Source: Micromussa lordhowensis
Taxonomy: Eukaryota; Cnidaria; Anthozoa; Scleractinia; Lobophylliidae
Direction: 5' to 3'
Length of the DNA stretch: 64,000 bases
Assembly: GCA_964020085.1 (NCBI GenBank)
Contig: OZ026598.1
Location: 17,569,701-17,633,700, forward strand
How positions within the stretch are numbered: position 1 is the stretch's first letter; each line of letters begins with the position of its first letter. The notes beneath the pieces were generated by a model, which was not told the DNA's origin, did not search any database, and saw only the letters and a list, made by a program, of their open reading frames with translations. Below, in pieces: positions 1 to 15,000 of this stretch. Position numbers and translations under genes: made by a program.

Positions 1-599
1 GGCTCATGTATATCACTATGTATTTCCCAAGAATTGATGTATTATTTTATCAGCAGAATTTTAAAACATCCATTGATTGTAATAAATGGATAGTAAAATA
101 ATAATCATGGTATTTAACTGTCATTTCACTAGTTAGCACAAATAATGCAACTACATGTAATATTTCCCCAATTGGGATTTTGATATTTTCCCGATTGGGA
201 TTTTGTAGACCTCATGCTAGTTTTAACTTTTAAATACATTTATATTTTTTAATCCAGAATATGTTAAAACATGAGGCTCAAACTGAGGGACTTTTGTTGA
301 AGGTGTGTTAAAGAAAAGTATGAATTTAGTTGATTTCAGTAATGTTACACATATACATGTTTGGTTATTGACCTGTATTTGATACCCGAGAGTAAAAAGA
401 AAAGAGAAGAAAAAGGTTAACAATGCACACAGCCTACACTTACAAACATGGATTGGGATTTTGTAGAACGTATTCAGAGCTTGCTTAAGAGACAGTTGTC
501 ACATGTTAGACTCTTAAACTCATTTAGTGTTTGCAACTAGACATACTGTATGTTACATGTCAAGTATTGTCATTTTGATATGTTTTCTCTTCTGTTCAG

Positions 600-3500
600 A
601 TAATGGAGTACTACTTTGAAGAACGTCTTCACATTTTGCAGTGCGTGAAGTTTTTGTTAAGTTACTGGCAAGACCCGATGCATCCATATAGAGTAGGTCC
701 ACCTCAGCTACTTTTTAATTCAGATACTTTTGCATTAGCAACTTAATGAGCAATTTTTATGTATTAACAGATTTGTCAACATTTCTGCCAGTTAATAATA
801 TTATGCATGAACCCTAAAGTCATATACAAGAACATTTTGCTGCATTTAACCCTTTGACTGCCAAGGGTGCATATAGTTGCCCTCAGCAGTCATGCTTTTT
901 GTACCACTTGTGACATCATCAATTTAAATGTCATTAGATATTCTTGGTTAGCAGATTTTGGGTTATGCGCATGCCCCAGATTAAAATATTGTACCTTTTT
1001 GTACCATTTGGTGGTCAAAGAGTTAAAAAATAAATGTCAGTATCCAAATATGAAAAAAGTGTAAATTATTAATTTACTGTTTTAAAGTGTACATTATCCT
1101 GGTTATAATATTACATGCACTTGTAGTTATCATAAATTAATACCTACAACTATAGTGTAGGTTATTGCAATGGCCAGCATTTATTAGTTTTTTTCTTATT
1201 TTAATTTTCACACTTTCTTTTGTCATAGGAGGAGTTTGCAGATTGCATTGAAGCCATGCAAGAAAAAGATGTCATGATTTCTAAGGTACAGTATTGCATT
1301 TGGACATTATCACTGCACAGTCATTTTGCATTGTTTGTTACATTTGAATATGTCATGCACTCACACAAATATTGATTTGCCCTGGAACTAACCAACCCAG
1401 GATCTTAGGTTGTGAAATCGAAAGAGGATGTTTATAAGAGGAGAATGTAATAGAGGATGGTAGTGGAGTTATGAAGGGGTCTGCCACCAATGCAGTTATG
1501 CAACTTAACAACATCACAAACCCACCATTTTGACTGAAACTGCAGTTCCCACTGATCAATAGGAAAAGGAGTAGGATAAGGTGGAAGGGCAGAAATTAAA
1601 GGGGGGAGGGGGTATATCCATGTAACACAGGCAGAATCTTTGGTTGCCCATTCTGTTAACAGTTCAATGGTACCCATTTCTCCTGGGTGGAGAGAGGCAC
1701 TGTGAGAGTAAAAGTGTCTTGACTAGGGACAACACACAAATACCGTACACCAAGCATGACCTGGTGTACATGTACTTACAGTGTATATACACACACATGT
1801 AATAATCTACTGGTAACATCAGTTGTGGTAGCCATTGTGCCACTGTATCTGCCACATGTAACATGTGAAGGGAGTCTGGGCTGGAACTACAACAAGTATT
1901 ATATTGTAGAGCAGTTTGTAATTGAATATCTTTAAACCAAGACCAAACCAGTTACTTACCAATCTGACTACTCACTCAGCCAATCTGAAATTGTTGTAAA
2001 ACCTAGTTCAAAATGAAAATAATTGCCTGATTACTTTCAACACTCAATTGAAATGCTTTGTGTCTGTTACACTCTGAGAGGAGTTCAGAATCATACAGTT
2101 ATGTATTTATTGACATCTGCAATCTTGTTATAGATCACAGAGCAATACAAGAGATGCTGTTGTGCCAAAGTTCCTTTACAGGATACTCTAGGAGCGTCAC
2201 TAGTAAGTTATAGGGAGGGAGGGTTACAGTGACTGCTTATGATGGATGTTTCTTGTACAAGTATTCTGTATTAGAAAACGGACCCTGAATGAAAGAGATG
2301 CGTAAAGCCGTGCCTCTACGTGTACATGAAACTCTATCAATGATAGAAACACAGCACTACCACAATCTATTGTTGCAGTGATGATGTGACTAAAGAGGAT
2401 TACAGTATTTCACTTTTTGATAATCAAAATAAGTGGTAACGTTCCTTTCATTTTCTCACAGCACTTTCTAAAAGAATGGAAAACCTTTTGTCTGCTGTGT
2501 TGCTATCCTATGTTAGTATTAACTTAGTTGCAGTCTATGATGAATGTCAGTCTATTCTGTTGTACATAGTGAGTGGCCTAGCAGTGTGTCGTTTTTAATG
2601 AAATGGCAGGGCTGCTTCTTTGCATCTTTGAAGTGTCTGTGAAGAGCAGCACTGGTACTAGTACACTGTAGATAAATTTATACTAATAAAGACAATTAGT
2701 GCATCAACTATCACACTTTATAGTTCATCCCAAAGTTTTCTCTGTTTCATATTGGTTTAAATTGAACACATTGACTATTCGCTCATAGAAAACTTGGGCT
2801 CATAGCCTAATTGTCAATTATAAAATAACTGAGCCACTACGCGTGCTCTCATTGGTCGATAGGTGTGTTTAGATGAGGGTATGTAAACACGGTTGTGAAG
2901 TTTTAGATTACAGCTGTAGCGTGTATTTTTAAGAATTATTTTATAAAAGCAATAGAGTGCTTTTTCTGTGTTTACATCGAAAGTTATACAACCCTAGATG
3001 TAGTCTCTAGAGAATTCTCCCAACCCTCCTCATGTTTAGATGAAAAAAGGGAAAAGAGGTTAGTGCTCTTGACTAGTGCTTAAATAGAGACATTGAGGAA
3101 AGTTTTTGGAGATCATGTTCCCACAGCTGTGGTTTCAATTTCATATTATGGTAATGTTGCAGGTCAAAATGAAATTCAAGTTAATGAAATTCCTTTGTTC
3201 TTTACCCTAATTATTCATGGACCATGAATAATTAGAGTAAAGAACAAAGGAAATTGAGAATCAAACTACATGTAGGTTGAAATCATTTTAACCTGAATTT
3301 CATTTTGACCTGCAACAGTAATATTCCGTTGTAAGTGAGAAGATTAAATAAATGAACAATGTCCTTTACATGTACATTGTATGTTTGTTTATAGCATTTA
3401 AAGACAAAATGTTCCAGATGGGCTCTACAGTATTTGAGAGAACAGGTACATAATATGTACTTATTGACTGAGTGGTAGGGCCGGATGGGTAAATATTTGG

Positions 3501-6085
3501 CTTGAGGTCAGGTCGTATGGACCGAGCGCAGCGAGGTCTGTGCATCCTGACCAAGAGCCAAATATTTCCCCGTCCGGCCCGACCTCACTTGGTCAATAAG
3601 CATTTTATCATATGACCACTTTTTTTCATTTTCATTCCTTGGTGGAACGAGGCTGTGCGCGGCAGCATTGCTTCGTTTCGAGAGTAGTGACTTTCTTTCT
3701 GTTGTTTCACTGTGAGTAGGTAATTGCAGCATTTCAGTGTCCAAAAGCTCACTGGGATAATAGAACTCACTGTCAGAATGTTCGCTTTCAAGGAAACACT
3801 TTTTAGCAACAAAATTGTTTCGCATTGTTTTTGCCGGGCCGTACGCATTTCTAGTAGGGCCGTACACATTTTTCCGGCCCTATCGCTTCGACGCATACGG
3901 CCCTCATACGGAACGTTTTTTCTTATCGTTTTCCAAGGAAACTGCTTACCGGGCCGTACGGGTCATAATAACACAAGTTTGCTACAGACACATTGTCACA
4001 GTGCGTGTATGTACAGTTGTACATTGTACATGTAGTGGTTAGTACTGATATGAGTCCAGGCTTGATGAAGTGTCCAGTGCATTAACCATTATGCCAACAT
4101 TCCTCCCCCTTCTTTTACAGTACAGTATGTTAATAATTATTTAATAAAACTCTTATTTTGCCAATGCAGATGCTGCTCTTGGAAATCATGCTTCTTTATT
4201 ATAAAGAGTTTGTTGTTCCAGCCAAGTCCTTGCTAGAGTTGGCAAAGCTATTTCAGGTACTGAGAAACAACGTCAAACAGAAAGACGTCTGGTTTAATTT
4301 GTGGCATTTTTATAGCTTCAGACTATTGTGACACATTGGATTTGAGGTGAAAAATGTTCAGAAACTGTACAGTTGTCACACACCGAATGCCATTTGCCTG
4401 CCACACAAAAATGCAACAGCACTTTATTACACAAATTCAAAATTCAACTATGTCAAGACTAAGCAACATAGATACGTAATAAAAAATGACAATCATGACT
4501 GTTCGTTGTTCTCTCATTGCTCTCTCAATCACTTTTTACTATTATAAGGGGTGGGGGGTGGGAAAAACTGTTGCACTTTCAAGGCAAGAAACAAACTGAA
4601 CCATGTGACAAGCATGTAAACTGACACCCACTCGTACCCAGATCTCCATTCAGTGTGAGAGAACTTCATTTCTTGCCTCTTTCGCAAGCTCAGCCGGCAA
4701 GAAAGACATTTCTTTTTAAGGCAGAGCAACTGCAATATATGACCTTCATACCCATGGCAAACTTGTATCTTTTTGGGTGAATCAATTGTATCAACCACAG
4801 GCAAGTTCAGCCGTAACATCAGGGCCCATCAAACATACTCAGCTGTGGCAGGTGTTATGGGTTACTGCCCTTATTGACAGCCCTGGGGAATCATTGACAT
4901 ACTGTAGATGAATAAACTATTGATTGATTGATTGTTGATTGTACATCTTAGGGCCAGGGGTTTGGAATGAAACAGGTCAACAGACATCTGTTTGAAGGAC
5001 AAGCTGAGGTTCTGCTTCCTCATATCAGGTACAGTGTACTTCTGAAAAGAAAGCTTCACGAACTTACATGATGCTTTGCTGATGCAGTGCATCGCAATGA
5101 TCCAAGCAATAGGGGTTTTCTGGGAAGACCTGTTACTGATTTGAGCAGTTTTCACTTGAGTGTTGTAAAACCAATTATTATATGGCTCTGTCTCACAAGG
5201 ACTGGGAACTACCAAATTCACAAAATAATTTGAAATAATTTCATCTGCTCTTCCGCCTGAATGCAGAGCTCACGCTTCTTTTCAACGCTCCATCACTTGG
5301 ACCTACATGTAGTCTACACTCACTCGGACCCAGGGTCCACTCAATCAATACGCAATGCACCTTACACAACATCAACATGAATTTTCAGTTAGGAACACCC
5401 GTAAAGACCGAACGTTGTTTATTATATGTATATCGCTTTTTGCTTGGCTTTTCCAGGCCTGTGATCGGTCTGTGGGCATTACAGGAGAATAATGCCCTAG
5501 TATTAGCCAATCACAGCATGCGTTTTATCAGCTACAAATGCAAGTCACATGTTATCATATTTAACTGGTCATGAGAGAAACTTTAATTTTGTTTCCTGAA
5601 AATCTCACTTGCAACAGTGGTCGTCGATCAATATTCCTGGGTAACAGTGCAGCATTGTTACTCTCTGTACATGTACATGTAGATTTTGCTACAGTTGTAT
5701 GTTACCTCAATACTCTGAGACTTTTCATAAGAAACAGACTTAAGGTTCATTGTCAGATGTCATGTGATCTCAAAGTAGCCAATGAGAGCACACACTGTCA
5801 GGGAAAAAATTCCAGCTTCAGGCTGTATATGTCATTAAATTTTATTGTTCTGTATTGCAGCTATCTTCAAGTGTTGATTCTGATAGTTTCTTTGGACCTA
5901 GAGAGTTTAAGAAAGCTGATACAAGAAGATAGGTAACTTAGTAAAAGTTGAAAGTTGGCTGTTAAATACATTTGAATTGCGAGTCACATTTGGAATGTAC
6001 ATGTAATAATTATTATATTTGTTTTTCTACTCTATCAACAAGTTGTGCAAGGCATCATCTTCTTCTAGAAAAGGACACATTAGAG
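600..6085 (+). CDS. NUP188: NUP188 exons 1-8 (N-terminal solenoid)
   Basis: Exons are 600-692, 1229-1285, 2134-2202, 3395-3445, 4170-4256, 4952-5028, 5861-5932 and 6043-6085. The first visible exon is phase 0 and encodes 31 residues ending in HPYR. The second begins EEFADC, close to the vertebrate VEYADC. The 51-nt fourth exon encodes SRWALQYLREQ, very like the vertebrate SRWFVQCLREQ, and leads directly into MLLLEIMLLYY. Exons 6 to 8 are joined with split codons. These helices form the start of the NUP188 N-terminal domain. The ATG inside exon 1 is not taken as the start, because homology continues across the upstream acceptor and the vertebrate protein has about 100 residues before this point. 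Confidence 0.93.
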
Positions 6086-9000
6086 GTGAATAATTTGTGT
6101 TGGTTTTTTTTTTATAACATACATGTAGTTGCCAAAGCCACACTATAATAGTAATAAAATATAATTTTATATAGTTCTTTATACATTGCAGTACAATGAT
6201 AAAATCCTAGAATATTCAATTTCAGAATGATTTTTACACAAGAATTGAAACAAAATAGAAATTTATTGACTTACTAATTAGTTAATTAAACTTAAAATAC
6301 ATGTACTTACATGTAGATTAAAGCTACTACTGTACTCCCAGTAAGAAGTAATTACAAATTATAAGCTAGTTTAAAAAGATTGGTCTTCAATTTCGATTGA
6401 AAAATGATATATCACTACCGGTAATTGATCTGCGTTGTACAGTGTATATTCTAATTTATTCATTGGAAGTCCATTCTGAAGTCTGGGCACCATAACAGAG
6501 AAAGCCCTGTATCAGTCTGTCTTAAAGTGGTAGTGGCCACTTATCTGAAGATGAGGCATAGCAGTGCTTGTAAATAATTAATGGGGGCGACATTATCACT
6601 TTAAATACATGTAGCATTGCAGGCCAAACCCAATATATATGTACATGTACATTACTGTTAGTACCGGTAATTTTAAGAATGCATCAGTGATGATTCAGAG
6701 ATACATGTGGATGGTGCAAGCAAAGTCAACTTTTTTTCATTGGCAATGTTACAGAACAATTGGTTCATGCTTTTAGTTTTGCATCATTGGAAAGCTTTCA
6801 TAGTGCTCAAGAAGCCAGATTTGGAATTGTTCTTTGCTGGGCCTTAATCAACTCTTTTCTCTTTCCATGCTCTCCAAATACATTGCAGACACATACATGT
6901 ACATTATACATGTAAATGTTTAGGTACTTACCAGTTAAATGATTAGGAAGAGAACATAAATTTTGGCTACAATAAGAGCACGATACTAACTGGCATGCTT
7001 TATAATCCAAGGTGTGAATTTTTCCTGGCTTAGCCATTTCAATCCTACACCAGTTGACCCTAGGCCAAAACCTATTAAAACCAGATTATTATCCATATAA
7101 CTCACCCTGCATTGAGCCCAATTTTAAGAGTGTGTCTACTGGTTTAGGTGTAGCTCACATAAATTGGAATCATACTTGTTTCTTGTCTGCACGTGCATTT
7201 TTCTGGTCTGATGAGGTGAATAATTTTGCAAATGAAGCTTGTGCTGTTGACTGATGTGTGAGTGACCTGACCTGACCAGAAGCCATCTTCAGAGTAGAGT
7301 AAATCTAAATATGAGTTGCATTCAGCTTTTCAAAATGCCTGTTACTACCCTCATCCAGACACTCACAGTACATCATGTTGTGCCTAGGTTCAAGTTGTAT
7401 GTCTTGAACTATCTTTTTTAATCTCTCATCAATCCTCTATTAGGCCCTGGATAATTTATTTATTAGCTGGGGTGATCAGCCACCTCATGGACCTATCATG
7501 CTGGCCTGGGCAGTATTCAGATATGTTACTATGGAGGCCTCTCAAGAGCTGGTAAGTTGAACTGCAATCCACCAATAGGATTAAGGTGTTTACGGGCCTT
7601 ATGCACCTACTGGTGTGCATAGACTGGATGATGATGATGAAAGTTTTCACTGGCCAGTGAAGAATCGAAAGTTCACTGTTTATGACCTACTTGCATTGAA
7701 GCTTCAATATACATTTGATCTTGGAATTTATATATAAAAAGCATTGAATGACAAGGTGCCAGAAGGATAAACATCATGACATCATTACTTTGAACTTGTA
7801 AGGAAGTTGCTAGAAACACATGATTAGGTTATATGATACATGTGTGATGTCCTTATCAACCTTTTCTCTTGATTAATGATAAGATAAGACTTGAAGACAT
7901 ATATGCGAAAATATTTGTTTTGGTTTGAATGCACAAATCCAAATTATCAGGTATTCAAATTTATATTTTTAGTCAAGTTTAATCTTATTATCATCGTTTT
8001 GTTGACATTTTTTAGCTCTTATGAGTTCTCTCTTTCCCTTTTTTTGCAGTTTGTCAGAAGGATTGGTAGTAAGGCATTGCAATGCTCTGTGTTTCAATAT
8101 TTACTAGGACTGTTGAAAAGTGAGGAATTCTCTAGAAGCACTGTAAGTTATAAGTGTCTTGAACTGGTGACCCATTTACAGCAGTGTGTGCCCTAGGCAA
8201 TCTTAGCATTCATAAGAATCCCAATGGCTGAAAAGCCAAGACAGCCACTGTCACCTAGCATGGTGTGGTCAAGAAATTCTCTACTATGGAGTTCAAATTC
8301 AGTAGTGGCAAATCTGGAATGCTTCAAAACCCAGAACCTAGAGCTATACTACAACACCACTGCCCTAAACCCTGGAGACATTTAATTCATCAGTCATCTA
8401 TATTAAATGGGCTTATTTAAACAGGACAACAGGGTTCTTGCTAAATTTTTGCATAGAAGGAAAAAAAAAAATAGCAGGTAACTCTGTTACCTGCCCCTCC
8501 CGCCGGGGGTGTGGGGGGCTACGTAGGCCCCCACCAGGGTCCAGAGGCAGAGCCCTGCTGGGGGTCCATGGGGCGAAGCCCCCCTGAGCTATTGGGTTTT
8601 CAGTGACATGTCTCGTGGCACCCTTATTCTTGAGACAACAAATTATTGTCATAGTTTTTAGTTATTAAATCCGTTATATTAATAGTTCTCTTTTATAAAA
8701 TGTAAACAATCTAGATGAATACTTTGCTAATGCTCATAAACACTTTTGAGCATCTGAATGTGGAAATAACTTTGTAATAACTTCATATATGTGCAGATGT
8801 TCTGTTGAATAGGTCCTTTGCACGATCCGGTCACATGGTACGGAATAAATTATGCTGGGACGCAAATAATGCAGTGGGGCTTCCAAAACAAATACCAGTC
8901 CATCCAGACTTTCCTTTGCTTTGAAAGTCCCACTGTGTCCCAGCATAATTTATTCTGTACCATGTGACCAGATCGTGCAAAGGGGTAAAACTGCAGTGTT

Positions 9001-12000
9001 TGACTGAGGAGGGGAAACAACTTATTGGGAGGTTCGAAAAAATGAGGGTTCGAGAAATCGGGATTCCACTGTAATAAGATATATAAATAATTATCATTAA
9101 TAATAAAAATATATATGACTGAATGTCAGTCAATACATGTACGTTTGAACCAAATCACCCATATGCTCTTTAAAATAGAGCAAATAGAGAGAAAAGAGCT
9201 AAAAGCTGACATTCCTCTGAATTTTGTATTGTCTACTTTTGGAGAAACGCTTAATGAGCAGGATGTAATTTCCTTAACACCATTTTTTATGCTCATCTTG
9301 GACGTTCTTATTGCTATGTTACTTTTTCAGCCTGTGTCAAATACGTGCAAGAGTCTTGTGTATGGGCTGATGGTGATTGTGTTAGCACTTTTTGATGAAG
9401 ACACATTAGGGGAATTACAGGTATAGCAATACTATGTAGACATGTTAGGGGAATTACAGGACGGTATAACAGTAGTAGAGGTAACACTTTGATTGCAATA
9501 TTGTTTGTGTTTTTACACCTGTCCACTTTTCTCGATATGAATTAGGCCATCCTTTTAAGCTTATAATTTTTAAGATTATGCTAAGCTTATAGTTTTTAAG
9601 ATTATGCTAACAGATTTATCGTTTTATCTTTAGTTTTTTTATGATGCATTTGGATATATTTGTATAGATATTTGTGCCTTACAAGTTTTGAAATTATTAT
9701 TACCCTTTGAAACAAAAAAAAAAGAACAAAGACAAAAACAATTTACAAAAGAACATTTGATTCTCATGTCATTACCATTTGATTTGTTTTGATTTTGTGT
9801 GATTTTACCTTTTTCAGCTCTTGGTTTCTGTCTTATCACAAGCTCTCACTGAGAAAGGCCTCTGTGTAGATTTTTGGGATTCAGTATGTATTAATTGAGT
9901 TCTTTTTAATTTACTTCTTCTGTGGTAAATGGACGATTACCTACATGTAGTTGTTACACTGCAATGGGTTAGATACAGTGTTAACTTAAATCCAGGTTAA
10001 AGTTGAATTTTGTTTGTTGATGTTGTCCCTCTAAACTTTACCCAGGAAGAAACGGTATCTGTTACAAAGGCAAGCTGACAGAATGTTGGCGTTAACTTTC
10101 AGCAGTCGTCAGTTTAGCTGCATTTGTATATGGCACAGTTCACTGTGGCTCTTAAAAAATCAGGCTGAGTAGTTTAATTGTTCTAGTTGACACTGTAAAG
10201 GACTGCGATCCAAAAGCTACAGTCTTGTATGTGTTTTAAGGCCTGAAATCAAGAATACTTTTCCTGTTCAAGCACAGTACATGTACATGTACTTTTGCGT
10301 CCTATCTGAGAATAGACCAAAATGAAAGTGCCAATCAGATTTGTAGATTTCCAGTAGTATGTTGAGTGTCTGCGGATTATATTAGATTGCCAATAGTCTT
10401 GAAGTCACTTTATGAATATTGGCCTCATGCTTTATTTCAGGACTTACATACTGGAGCTGGCCTTCTTTTAAATTCTGCAAGGAGCTGGTGAGTTTCTATA
10501 AACAATATGGCCTTGCATTCAAGTTAAAATGATTATTAGAAAGAGTGAAGAAAATAATATTATCAAATACTGCTAGTGATTGAAATTGCCTTGTTTATGT
10601 ATTACTAACATTGAGAAAAGTGTAAAGGCTGGCAATCTGCAAGAGACACGTAATGGGTTAGGGTACTGGACTGTGGATCCAGCAGTCCAGTCCAGCTTCT
10701 AGCCCCAGCAGGGCTCACTGTGTTGAGTTCTTGGGCAAGGCACTTTTATTTACATTGTGTACTTACACAATGCTTTCTATTTACCCAGAGCTGTAGATGT
10801 ATCCAACAAAAAGAAATATCTTTCTCTGCAGTTCAAATAATTATGTGATCTTTCATATAATTATTCACTTGCATTGGTCACCATCTGTGGGTACATGTAT
10901 ATTATGAACTCACAAGGTGACCAGCTTGCAGTGGCTTGATAGCTCAGTTGGTAGAGCACTGCACTGCTATCGCAGAGGTCATGGGTTTGAATCCCATTCA
11001 GGCCTGAATTTTTTTCAGGCTTTAATTTCACAACTGTTTAAGTTGTGCATACAACTGCGATGATCAATCATGTCTCCATAAAAAGAAATGGTATCTCTGA
11101 ATAGCAACATAGAAAAGTTATTCTCTCATATTCTCTCCTACATGTATTTAGGTTTCCACTTCAGTTTCATCCATTTCTTGAACTTCTCAAATCTCTAGCA
11201 GGAGATAGAGATTCTGCCGCAAAGGTTTTTACTTTTTCTTTTCTGGTAGAATTTCAACATAGTTATGAGTTAATTTTAAATTTCAACTGGCTAGCTTTTT
11301 CTAACTAATTAAAGTATTTTGTCACCAGGCAAATTATTTTTCAACTAGTTACATATAACTACACTGTAGTTGATTTTTTAATTACCACTAGGTTTTTTAA
11401 AGACAAGTTAACTTTTCAGTAAGCAATATTCAAATGGAGGGTAGGTGCTAGTTGACAGCAAAGCAGGCAATGAGCAAGCGAGTGTGCGCAAAACGAAAAT
11501 AAAGGGGTGTAACCTTGGCAACCTCCCATGGGTCACCTCCCCCTGGCACCTGTCACACTGAATTACATGTATCAGTAGAGAATAAGTGAACGTACCTGGA
11601 CACAGGGCCCACCATGAACCAAATGCAACAAAGCTATGCAAATCAAGACCAGAAGGGCAAAACTACACAGCAGTGACTCAACTATGCATACCCAAGGTGA
11701 ACATCCACTGGCCAGCAGCAGATCTCTCAGTTAACTCTGATTACTGATAATCTCATTTAACTTGCATGTTCATGATTGTATTTTTCTAAGTTGATGATTT
11801 TTTTTACAACTTTGTTTGAATAGTTTGGGCAGTGGCAAATATTACTCTGTCTGTTTGTATATACATTGTAGGTGTATGATTACTTGGATTGTGTGACATC
11901 ATATACAGAGCTACTAAGAGAGAACCAGCTACGTGATGTAGACTGCTCTGGTGATAACAAGATCTGGAGGATTGTAACTCCAAGACTTCTCTACAAGAAT

Positions 12001-15000
12001 GGTGAGAATAGGCCATATTCATATTCTTGAAGTTAGTATTTGAGTTGAACTAGCTGGCAACTCAGGCTAATGTGGGGAGTCTTTTCAAATACAAAATGAT
12101 ACATGTATTAAGCTCTTTTCAATGATGTTATTCCCCCACATGAGCCTCCATTGCAAGCTAGTTTTAATCCAATACCAAGAATAGGAAAATGGACTGTTGC
12201 AATGCATATGAAAAAAAAAACAACAACAAGGTTTAAAGTCTTAAGTACATGTACTAATGTTACATGTAGAAGTTTAGTACGTTTCTATTTGTGTGAGCCA
12301 CTCTTGATTGCCATGGAATGGTACTTGAAAGTATGGCAGATAATGTGTAGCAAGAACCACCAGTAGCCAAACTATGCCATTAATTTGTGTGGAGTACATG
12401 TACATGTACATTGTACATTTGTGAAAGAAATGCTGTGCCATGCATCACTGGCATTGGAAGCTTGAGAGTAGAGAATGTACTCTACTTAAAGTTATCATAA
12501 GTGCTGGAAAAGAACCTGAGAATTTTCTTCTGAGCATCAGCCATAAAGAGGAAGCTGGGGAACCACATTAAGTAAATTTCAACAATGACGCAGTGTTTCA
12601 CTAAACAAAAATGCCCTGTATGTCACCTGATGTTTTTTACACAAACATCACATTTTTTCTAATTTCTCAGTGTTAAGCCCAGATTCTAAAGAGCTGGTAA
12701 TGCCCATTGGTACGTTGGGAAAAGTTGCTCCAACAGCAGAAGGTACATGTCAAGTTACAAGTAAATGCAGTGGAATCTCAATTTTTTTAACTGCCAAAAG
12801 ATCTAAAAGAAATGGAAATTACTGCAGTACTTTGAAAAATCTGGGAGCCTGACAAAGCCCCCAGCTTAGCTTTTTTTCTTTAGCTTAGCGAGCAAAACAA
12901 TAATTGCTTTGATAATCTGGAGGTTTGAAAAATTAGGGGTTCCAAAACATAAATTGATAAATTGTATTTATGGGATATTATTTGCAGGAAAAATAAGGTC
13001 TTCTGAGAGTAATTTTATTAGTATTAATTTAGTCCTTTCATGACTGGTGCAGCAGATCATAGACAATCATATGAGAAACAAGTGTAGCAGGAAAACCAGT
13101 TAGAAAGCAATTACTGTAGGCCATTTTAAAGAGTTGAAAGTTTATCCACCAAACATTAGTCAATTCTCTATACAATGAGAGAGAATCTACTGTACAGATG
13201 CAATCTAACAATTAACAATGTGAAATGTGGACATGAATTGCCATTATAGTCCTTTATAGAGTTTAATGCTTGTTGTATTAATTAATTAATTTTGTATTAT
13301 CATCTACTGTAGGACCTGCCATTATACAATGGAGCTATCGTTACTCTTGCTGGAAACTGTTTGCACTGGAATTGGACACTTTTCTTGAATCTGTGGGTTC
13401 AGGGACAGGTGAGAAATGGTCATGTACTGTGAGTTGTTTGCTGCTCTAAACTAATGCTTTTACGATCATTGTAATAATGCTGTCTTGTACGAGTACATGT
13501 AGCATGGTACATGTACTTGCTGATAGCTTGCCCTTCAGAGTTACTTATTGTCAGTGGTTAAGTTTTTGTCAAATGTATGGTTGTGGAAATCATTGTAAAA
13601 ATAATTAATGTATAAAGTGCTGTTGCGAACATGCATTGTAATTTAGTTTTTACATTTAGCACTGGATTATCAAAACGTTGTTTGCATCGTGGAGCTGGTC
13701 AAGGAAATCCTACACAATGACTGGAGCAAAGCTGTTCATCTTAAACCCATTATTGACCGTCTGTACATGATCATTCAAAGGTAACAATAAAGCAGTTGAT
13801 AATACATGTAAACACTTCTGCAATATGCATTTTTTGTCATTTATCAATTTTCCTGTTAGTATATGGCATATCTACATGTACATATATAATTAACTATATT
13901 AGACATCCCTGGCCAATACATGTACTGCTCAAAAACAGGATAACCATTTGCAATTTAGCTGATGGCAAACCTAGCAGTCCTGTAGAAATAAACTCAGTAG
14001 AAATACATGAACCTTACTAGGTAATATCTTTCATTAATTTTTATGAGCTCATTATTAACTACTTATTAAGCGAAAGGGAGACCTGATCGCATGAACAGGT
14101 CAATCTCAAACTGAAAGCTTGCCATATTGCCTGAGTGGTCCTACACTGAGGTCAATATGACAAGGTCTTGGAGTGAGATTTTCCCATGAGGATCGAACAT
14201 TTGAGGTTAATTAGTTGTTTCTTATCTGGCTTTTCGCCTTGAATTTGAAGCCCCGTAATTGGACTTTGGGTATTACGGGAGAATACATGTAATACCCTAG
14301 AATTTGCCAATCAGAGTGTGCAATATACAGCTGCTACAAACACAAGCCATGTACGTGTAATAAGATCATTATTGATATCACAGACTTGGTCTTATTGCTC
14401 TCCTTAGTCTGAAAACTAACTCCTCAAACTATTGGGTTTTACTGGTGAGTGTGTATGTGTGTAGTTGTTTACACTTTGTTAAACCATGTTGTTTCAGATG
14501 CACCCCATCACCAAATCCTCCACAAGACTTGATTGCCACTTGTCTGTCTTGTTTAGCTACCACAGCTTTAAAGGATCCACAGCAGGTACAAAATCGTCTG
14601 TTCTGTTTATTAAAAAAAAAACTGTTTTTATTTAGAAGTGCAAATTTGCATCCCACCTCCAACAGAATTTCTGCATGCTATGGAACACCTTATGATCTGC
14701 TCACCAAGAGGGTATAGTAAGTACAGTATTGTAGGTTAGTGATTTCAGAGGAATCACATGGGTTTGCAGCAGGCAGGGACCTAAAATTATGCATTGTACT
14801 CTCTTTGACTATGATTCAGGATGTTTATCACTTATTGCAGTTTAATGACACAGTAGTTATATGTATCTTTGTTGTTAACGTTGTTAAATTGCATTTGACA
14901 GCAACTAAAAATTAATAAGAGGAGAATAAAAAGGCATAATACAGTGTAATGATCTGTAAAGGAGTCATTGGAGACCCATGCAAGACAGAACACCTGATAA

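Noticed and set aside
2461..2520. Extra NUP188 exon between exons 3 and 4
   Set aside because: An acceptor (CTCACAG) and short open frame exist, but there is no donor before the stop and no similarity to NUP188. The 3395-3445 exon fits both frame and homology.
10933..11004. Functional tRNA gene
   Set aside because: The fold is tRNA-like, but the anticodon stem is mismatched, the apparent GCT anticodon lacks the long arm of serine tRNAs, and a second degenerate copy with the same tail exists at 19378. It is a SINE head.
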